DNA from: Spirochaeta thermophila DSM 6578
Lineage (GTDB): Bacteria > Spirochaetota > Spirochaetia > Winmispirales > Winmispiraceae
Direction: 5' to 3'
NCBI RefSeq assembly: GCF_000184345.1
Contig: NC_017583.1
Coordinates: 1,860,001 to 1,924,000, forward strand
DNA length: 64,000 nt
The position numbers and the translations under genes were made by a program. The notes below the pieces were generated by a model. That model saw only the letters and a list, made by a program, of their open reading frames with translations, had not been told where the DNA came from and made no database searches. Of this stretch, positions 56,307 to 64,000 are shown piece after piece (within the stretch, counting starts at the first letter, position 1; every line of letters begins with the position of its first letter).

Positions 56307-58135
56307 AGCGAGGCGACGGGGGCGTCGGCCCAGGCGTAGCGCACCGCGGTGGGAGCGGGCACCTCGGGGTGCCGGACCTTCACCGCTCCGTCCACGAGCG
56401 TAGCCTGCGCGGGAACCCACCGCCCGTCGGGTGTGCGGAGCTCGAACCCTTCCAGCACGTCTCCCTTCGCGAGGAGACCGCCGTCCACATGGTCGAAGAC
56501 CACGATGAGGGCATCCCCCTCCTTCACCACCTCCCTGGCGAGGGGCCCCTGATAGGTGATCTCCTCGCCGTACGAGAGGGCCCTCGCACAGAGGGCGAGC
56601 CGCTCCCCCACGGTCTTCTTGTCCTGAGGGTGGAGGTCGTTGGACTCGCCGGCATCGATGGTCACCACCATGGCAGTACGGGGGACGCGGAGGGCCTTCC
56701 GCTGCTCCTCCCTGAGCACGGGCCAGAGCCCCCTCCCCTGCTCCCAGGGGAAGGGCTCGAAGTTCGCGAGCTGGACGTAGAGGAAGGGGAGGTCGTCCCT
56801 CCCCCAGGTGCGCCGCCAGAGGGAGATGAGGTCCGCAAGGAGCGCGGCATACCCATGGGGACGGGCCGTGTTCGACTCTCCCTGGCACCAGAGCACCCCC
56901 CGGATGGGAAACCTCCGGAGCGGGGCGATCATCCCGTTGTAGAGGCCTGCGGGTTTGTACTGGGGGAAGATCTGCTCCTCGCAGGGGGGCATCTCCACCC
57001 CGATCCGCCTCTTCCAGACACCCGAGAGCTCGAGCCTGCCCCCCTCGTACTCGAGGCGGTACGCCTTCCCGGGGACAAACCCACCGTGCCCCCGGTGAAC
57101 CACCACCCGGACCGCGATCAGATTCCTCCCCTTCCTGAGCACCCCCTCGGGTATGGGATAGGTGCGCGGGGGGTAGCGATAGCCGGTGCTCCCTACGGCA
57201 ACACCGTTCACATACACCTCGTCCGCATCGATGATCGTGCCGAGCCTGAGAAGGGCCCCTCCCTCAGGCGAAACGGGGAGCAGCACCTCCCTCCTGAACC
57301 AGATGGACCCGCAGAACCCACCGAGGGGAGGTCCGTCCCACACCCCGGGGATGAGGTGCTCCTCCCACCCGCGGTCATCGTAGTCCTCACTCCACCAGGG
57401 CGGCCGGGAGAGAAGCCCCTCATCCGTGCGGGAGAGTTCGGCATGCCACTGTTCGATCCCCCGGGCATTCTCCGCGAGCAGTGCCCGGAGGAAGGCATCG
57501 TCCTTGCACCTGGCGAGCTCCTCACGGTAGACCCCGTAGGCCTCCAGGACCTCCTCAGCCAGCCAGGCCTCTATGGGCGTGCCGCCTGCCGCAGCACGCA
57601 CCAGGCCGATGGGCACCCCGTACCGCTCGTAGAGATGCCGGGCGAAGAAGTAACCCAGCGCGCCGAACTCGAGCACCGTCTCGGGGGTCACCTCCTTCCA
57701 GGAACCGCCCTCGAGATCGCAGAGAGGACCGTGGAAGTGGTGGCGCAGGGGCACCACGAACTCGCGGATGAAGGGACACCGTGCATCGCGTACCTCCTCG
57801 CCGAAGAGATCCAGGGTACGCCGCACCGGCAGCTCCATGTTCGACTGGCCGCCGAGGAGCCACACGTCCCCCACCAGGACATCCCGCACCACCTGCCGCT
57901 CCTCGCCACACCGCACCTCCAGGGAGAAGGGCCCTCCCGCATCCTGGGGGGGAAGCTCCACCTCCCACTCCCCGGTGGGTGAGGCCCACCCCTCCGCCAC
58001 GTGGCCCCTGAACCGCACCTCCACCCTCTCCCCGGGCAGGGCCCTCCCCCATACCCTGAGGGGCACTCCCCGCTGAAAGACCATCCCGTCGCTCATGAGC
58101 GGCGAACACACGCACTCGGCCACCACATCCTCCAT
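56255..58135 (-). CDS. Sialate O-acetylesterase-like SGNH esterase
   Basis: A 626-residue carbohydrate esterase without a signal peptide, so cytoplasmic. The nucleophile is in WLLGGQSNMELPV, with family blocks RAAAGGTPIEAWL, GVLWCQGESN and the Asp/His pair in ESNDLHPQDKKTVGERLA. A jelly-roll insertion (SIWFRREVLLP ... DADEVYVNG) matches the sialate/xylan acetylesterase group. In a plant-polymer degrader it may deacetylate xylo-oligosaccharides. The start is the ATG before EDVVAECV; an ATG at 58168 is the alternative. Confidence 0.88.
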   Translation of the reverse strand: MEDVVAECVCSPLMSDGMVFQRGVPLRVWGRALPGERVEVRFRGHVAEGWASPTGEWEVELPPQDAGGPFSLEVRCGEERQVVRDVLVGDVWLLGGQSNMELPVRRTLDLFGEEVRDARCPFIREFVVPLRHHFHGPLCDLEGGSWKEVTPETVLEFGALGYFFARHLYERYGVPIGLVRAAAGGTPIEAWLAEEVLEAYGVYREELARCKDDAFLRALLAENARGIEQWHAELSRTDEGLLSRPPWWSEDYDDRGWEEHLIPGVWDGPPLGGFCGSIWFRREVLLPVSPEGGALLRLGTIIDADEVYVNGVAVGSTGYRYPPRTYPIPEGVLRKGRNLIAVRVVVHRGHGGFVPGKAYRLEYEGGRLELSGVWKRRIGVEMPPCEEQIFPQYKPAGLYNGMIAPLRRFPIRGVLWCQGESNTARPHGYAALLADLISLWRRTWGRDDLPFLYVQLANFEPFPWEQGRGLWPVLREEQRKALRVPRTAMVVTIDAGESNDLHPQDKKTVGERLALCARALSYGEEITYQGPLAREVVKEGDALIVVFDHVDGGLLAKGDVLEGFELRTPDGRWVPAQATLVDGAVKVRHPEVPAPTAVRYAWADAPVASLYNRAGLPASPFVLELG

Positions 58136-58222
58136 GCGCCTTTGATCTACGCCCCTACCATACCGCATGTAGGCCCATCCCGACAATTCCTCGCACACGA
58201 CAACGATAAAAGAAGGTAATGT

Positions 58223-58251
58223 TTGACAACCAACCAACCCCGTGGTATACT
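58223..58251 (+). promoter_or_regulatory. Strong promoter of the GH9 cellulase gene
   Basis: TTGACA (58223-58228) and TATACT (58246-58251) are exactly 17 bases apart. The start should fall near 58258, inside the palindrome that follows. Confidence 0.7.
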
Positions 58252-58256
58252 CTGCC

Positions 58257-58268
58257 ATGTTATAACAT
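58257..58268. promoter_or_regulatory. Perfect 12-bp palindrome ATGTTATAACAT at the cellulase start point
   Basis: The palindrome covers the predicted transcription start of the GH9 gene, where a bound repressor would block initiation. No regulator gene adjoins. Confidence 0.45.
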
Positions 58269-58286
58269 TTTTCAGGAGGGATCAGC

Positions 58287-60491
58287 ATGAAAGTCACCGG
58301 TACGCACATACCCCTCTGGGTCGTGCTTCTCGGCCTCATCCTCGGATGTGGCACACCCACCCCCCCACCGGAGAGACGTGGAGAAGCGCCTCCCGAGGAA
58401 GCCGGAGAGACGGCCGCCGAGGAGCTCTTGGAGAACGGCGACTTCTCGGCAGGGACCACCCCCTGGACCCTCTTCACCCAGGATCCGGGAAAGGCGGTCA
58501 TGACCACAGAAGACGGGATGCTCGTCTTTGAGATCTCCTCCATCGGGGAAGACACCTGGCACGTGCAGCCCGGATATCCCGGACTCCACCTCATAGAAGG
58601 ACACACCTACCGCCTCGAGTTCGACATGCGCGCCAGTGAGCCGAGGACCGTGCAGGTCCGGATCCAGAAAGACGGCCCGCCCTGGACAGGGTATCTGGAA
58701 GAGAACTTCCAGGTGGGAAACGAGTTCCAGCACTACACCTTCGAGTTCACCATGCAGGAGACCGACAAGGCGGCGAGGCTCGTCTTCAACCTCGGCACCG
58801 CCGCGGAGGGAACCGCCCCCGCAGGTCCCCACCGGGTCTCCCTCGACAACATCTCGCTCAAGGACCTCACCGGCGGCCCCCCTGAGGAAGAGACCGGCGG
58901 CCTCCGGCCGGCGGTCCATCTCAACCAGCTCGGCTACCTCCCCACCGCACCCAAGGTCTTCGTGACCACGGTGGACTCCTCCTCTTTCAAGGTGCTCGAG
59001 GCCGACTCAGGGAAAGAGGTCTTCTCGGGCACACTCTCCTCCCCCATCCCCGACAGGGACTCGGGAGATACCGTACGAGTCGGGGATTTCACCGCCCTCA
59101 CCACCCCAGGCACCTACGTGGTGGAGGCAGGTGAGACGCGCTCCGTGCCGTTCGAGATACGTGAGGATATCTACGAGGAGCTGCACACCGCACTCTTCAG
59201 ATTCTTCTACCTCCAGCGGTGCGGCACCGAGCTTGCGTCCTCGCTCGCAGGGGCCTGGGCCCACCCCGCCTGCCACACCGCCCCCGCCCTCGTCTACGGC
59301 ACCACCATCACGAAAGAGGTCCGAGGAGGCTGGCACGACGCAGGTGACTACGGCCGCTACGTGGTCCCCGCCGCCAAGGCAGTGGCCGACATCATCCTCG
59401 CCCACCTCTTCTACCCAGACGCCACCTCCTCCGATGCCCTCGAGATCCCTGAGAGCGGCAACGGGGTGCCCGACGTCCTGGACGAGGTGAGGGACGAGCT
59501 CCTCTGGCTCCTCTCGATGCAGGATCCGGAGGGCGGTGGGGTCTACCACAAGGTGACCACCCGGAACTTCGCGGGATTCGACTGGCCTCAGAACACAGGC
59601 GGCGAGCTTGTCCTCTCCCCCATCTCCCCAACCGCCACGGCCGATTTTGCCGCGGTCATGGCCATGGCCTCCAGGGTCTACGCGAGCATCGATCCCGGGC
59701 TCGCAAGACGCGCCCTCGAGGCGGCCCGTCGGGCCTGGTCCTGGCTGGAAGCCCACCCCTCGGCACCCGGGTTCCGCAACCCGCCCGGCATCCAGACAGG
59801 CGAGTACGGCGATGACCACGATGCCGACGAGCGCTACTGGGCGGCCTGCGAGCTCTACGCCGCCACCGGCGAGGAAGACTTCCACGCGGCCCTCGAAGGG
59901 CTCTCTCGAGGCGACCTCCGGGCCGGACTCGGCTGGGCCGACGTGGCCGACTACGGCACCATCACCTACCTCTTCTTCACCCCTCACAAGGACGAGGCCC
60001 TCGCCGCCGAGCTCGCCGCCCACCTCACCGACAAGGCAGAGGCCATCCTCGCCACCATGGAGACCTCCGGCTACCGCACCTCACTCACCGAGTACCCGTG
60101 GGGAAGCAACATGACGGTGGCGAACAACGGGATGTACCTCCTCATCACATCCCGACTCACCGGAGATCCCCGGTACGAGCGCGCGGCGGCCGAACACCTC
60201 GACTACCTCCTGGGGAGGAACCCCCTCTCCCGGTCCTACATCACCGGATTCGGGGAGAAGGTAGCGGAGCATCCCCATCACAGGGTCTCCTCGGCAGCAG
60301 GCATGACCATACCGGGCATGGTGGTGGGAGGCCCGAACAGCGGTCTTCAGGACCCGGTGGCCCAGGGAGCCCTCCGCGGCGAGCCGCCTGCCAAGTGCTA
60401 CATCGACGACGTGGGGAGCTACTCCACCAACGAGGTCACCATCTACTGGAACTCCCCCGTGTACTTCCTGGTGAGCGGCCTCGTCGAGTGA
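58287..60491 (+). CDS. GH9 endoglucanase lipoprotein with CBM4/9-type module
   Basis: A 734-residue secreted cellulase. The lipobox LILGC (Cys ~21) and a Pro/Glu-rich linker precede a carbohydrate-binding module (about 45-200: ELLENGDFSAGTTPWTLF, YRLEFDMRAS, VSLDNISL), an Ig-like CelD-N domain (~210-290: VHLNQLGYLPTAPK) and the GH9 catalytic domain. Catalytic residues are Asp in GGWHDAGDYGRYV and Glu in DDVGSYSTNEVTIYWNSP, with substrate-binding HPHHR. TCAGGAGGGATC precedes the ATG. Confidence 0.95.
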   Translation: MKVTGTHIPLWVVLLGLILGCGTPTPPPERRGEAPPEEAGETAAEELLENGDFSAGTTPWTLFTQDPGKAVMTTEDGMLVFEISSIGEDTWHVQPGYPGLHLIEGHTYRLEFDMRASEPRTVQVRIQKDGPPWTGYLEENFQVGNEFQHYTFEFTMQETDKAARLVFNLGTAAEGTAPAGPHRVSLDNISLKDLTGGPPEEETGGLRPAVHLNQLGYLPTAPKVFVTTVDSSSFKVLEADSGKEVFSGTLSSPIPDRDSGDTVRVGDFTALTTPGTYVVEAGETRSVPFEIREDIYEELHTALFRFFYLQRCGTELASSLAGAWAHPACHTAPALVYGTTITKEVRGGWHDAGDYGRYVVPAAKAVADIILAHLFYPDATSSDALEIPESGNGVPDVLDEVRDELLWLLSMQDPEGGGVYHKVTTRNFAGFDWPQNTGGELVLSPISPTATADFAAVMAMASRVYASIDPGLARRALEAARRAWSWLEAHPSAPGFRNPPGIQTGEYGDDHDADERYWAACELYAATGEEDFHAALEGLSRGDLRAGLGWADVADYGTITYLFFTPHKDEALAAELAAHLTDKAEAILATMETSGYRTSLTEYPWGSNMTVANNGMYLLITSRLTGDPRYERAAAEHLDYLLGRNPLSRSYITGFGEKVAEHPHHRVSSAAGMTIPGMVVGGPNSGLQDPVAQGALRGEPPAKCYIDDVGSYSTNEVTIYWNSPVYFLVSGLVE

Positions 60492-60520
60492 GGCACCACC
60501 TGCTCCATGACGAAGACACG

Positions 60521-60544
60521 CGAGGGGTCGGAACCGACCCCTCG
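60521..60544. terminator. Terminator hairpin between convergent GH9 and ilvY genes
   Basis: CGAGGGGTCG (60521-60530) pairs perfectly with CGACCCCTCG (60535-60544) over GAAC, followed by TTCCCTAT on the plus strand. The stem works in either direction, but the T-run is better for the GH9 transcript. Confidence 0.55.
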
Positions 60545-60548
60545 TTCC

Positions 60549-63029
<2,481 letters not shown>

Positions 63030-63052
63030 GGTGAGCGGTGAACCACGCGGAA

Positions 63053-63078
63053 GGGAGCACGCGGAGTGCTCCCTTTTT
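63053..63078 (+). terminator. Rho-independent terminator of ilvC
   Basis: GGGAGCAC (63053-63060) pairs perfectly with GTGCTCCC (63066-63073) over GCGGA, followed by TTTTTCTTG. Confidence 0.85.
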
Positions 63079-63137
63079 CTTGTCTTTTTGCTCCAAGAGG
63101 AGTACCATGGAGGGGATTCCACCCATAAGGAGGCGTC

Positions 63138-63566
63138 GTGAAACGAACGATACTGCTCCCTGCCCTCCTCTTCGCCCTCTCGGTGGCACTCCCGGCTGAA
63201 GACCTCACCGGTACTTGGAGATTGCAGACCCAGGTCATCCAGGTCATCCGCAACGGCCAGGTACTCGGCTTCGCCAACCCCGAGCAGGAGCGGTCGATCT
63301 CGCGTATACAGATCTCGGGAGACAGCGCGACCATCGTCTTCGGGGAAATATCCTTCTCCTGCGCCTTCAGGCAGGAGGGGCGGTACCTTCTCTTCCGGCT
63401 CCCCGATCAGGAGGCCAACATCGTCATCACCGTCATCCCCTTGAGGAGCGGGGGCTACAAATTCAGTTACTGCCTCGCCCCTCCGAGGGAGGGCACTCCC
63501 GTCTCGGGCGCAGGGAGCTCCACCCTCATCAACTTCATAGGGAACATGGTGGAAGAAGGCTCCTGA
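63138..63566 (+). CDS. Small secreted protein of unknown function
   Basis: A 142-residue protein with a signal peptide (MKRTILLPALLFALSVALPA) and a beta-rich mature part that begins DLTGTWRLQTQVIQV and alternates strands, as in small lipocalin-like barrels. I do not recognise the family. TAAGGAGGCGTC precedes the ATG. It lies downstream of the ilvC terminator and converges on a VOC gene. Confidence 0.75.
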   Translation: MKRTILLPALLFALSVALPAEDLTGTWRLQTQVIQVIRNGQVLGFANPEQERSISRIQISGDSATIVFGEISFSCAFRQEGRYLLFRLPDQEANIVITVIPLRSGGYKFSYCLAPPREGTPVSGAGSSTLINFIGNMVEEGS

Positions 63567-63570
63567 GAGA

Positions 63571-64000
63571 CTAGAAGTTTTCCAGAAGCTCCAGCATCAC
63601 CCCGAGGAGGGAGCGGGTGTCCATGTAGGCATAGCGCCCTCCCGGGTAGTCCCCCTGTTGCACGAGGGGAAAGCCGAGCGCCTCGATCCGTCGGGCCCTC
63701 TGCGGAAGGTCTTTCACGTACACCCCAAGGTGGTGGAGACCCTCGCCCCCCTCATCGAGAAACTCGCGCCAGATACTCGGATGTTCGTCGGGTTCTATGA
63801 GCTCGACAGTGACCTGACCTGCCGGAATGAAGGCGAGCCGCGCCCTCGCGGGTGTGGGGCTTCCCCGGTAGAGGGTGTGGGCCTCTTCCTGCGGCCCGGT
63901 GATCACGGGCTCGGGAGGGTCCACTCCCAGGAGAGCGGCCCACGCACGTGCGCTCTTCTCGATGTCGCGCACGATGAAGGCCACCTGGGCGATCTCGAAC
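63571..64000 (-). CDS. VOC (glyoxalase/bleomycin-resistance) superfamily protein, partial (5' end beyond window)
   Basis: The open frame continues through the right edge (FEIAQVAFIVRDIEKSARAW), so the start codon lies outside. The visible ~143 residues show the VOC fold: paired beta-alpha-beta units, metal-position His and Glu candidates (HHLGVYVKDL and MLELLENF near the end). It resembles methylmalonyl-CoA epimerase and related lyases; the exact activity is not clear. Confidence 0.82.
   Translation of the reverse strand, partial: FEIAQVAFIVRDIEKSARAWAALLGVDPPEPVITGPQEEAHTLYRGSPTPARARLAFIPAGQVTVELIEPDEHPSIWREFLDEGGEGLHHLGVYVKDLPQRARRIEALGFPLVQQGDYPGGRYAYMDTRSLLGVMLELLENF

Overview
The window reads as chromosomal DNA of a GC-rich, free-living, carbohydrate-fermenting spirochaete. 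The best match from memory is the thermophile Spirochaeta (Winmispira) thermophila, but no search was run, so this is an inference. The clues are plant-polymer genes (GH9 cellulase, xylose isomerase with a ROK regulator, amylase, carbohydrate esterase), several chemoreceptor-type genes, lipoproteins, and a threonyl-tRNA synthetase without a TGS domain, as in Borrelia. I saw no rRNA, tRNA, CRISPR array, insertion sequence or phage gene.

Layout. 1-6.3 kb: a lipoprotein fragment and a CBM48-plus-barrel outer-membrane protein, divergent from a plant-type alpha-amylase lipoprotein across an operator-rich 368-bp gap, then a chemoreceptor. 6.3-15.3 kb: housekeeping genes (M32 carboxypeptidase, ThrRS, a beta-hydroxyacid dehydrogenase, RtcB, a MEMO protein) and a degenerate GGDEF protein. 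15.2-20.1 kb: RNase Z followed by a Gld-like ABC system (ATPase, permease-GldG fusion, DUF4340).

20.2-35.0 kb is the centrepiece: sixteen minus-strand genes with no gap above 9 bp behind one strong promoter. They encode a route from sulfate to homocysteine. CysD/CysN make APS. A [4Fe-4S] APS reductase makes sulfite. A siroheme sulfite reductase fused to TusA makes sulfide. TusA, DsrE-like, ThiF/MoeB-like, JAMM-protease and ThiS-like carrier proteins, with MetY, would put the sulfur into homocysteine by the protein-thiocarboxylate route known from Wolinella succinogenes. The second half of the operon makes the siroheme precursor (HemA, HemL, HemB, a HemC-CobA-HemD fusion and SirC). The HemC part of the fusion lacks the domain that normally carries the dipyrromethane-cofactor cysteine.

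35.0-41.4 kb: an unidentified, highly structured GC-rich element, xylR-like/xylA, fabV divergent from hflKC across a perfect 21-bp palindrome. 41.4-51.2 kb: a 978-residue orphan protein, an EAL-domain protein, a sensory [FeFe]-hydrogenase fused to a chemoreceptor signalling domain, an aldo-keto reductase, a lipoprotein hydrolase and recO. 51.2-64 kb: lon, a VanY-type lipoprotein, a small secreted protein, peptidase U32, a sialate-O-acetylesterase-like enzyme, a GH9 cellulase, ilvY/ilvC, a small secreted protein and a partial VOC protein.
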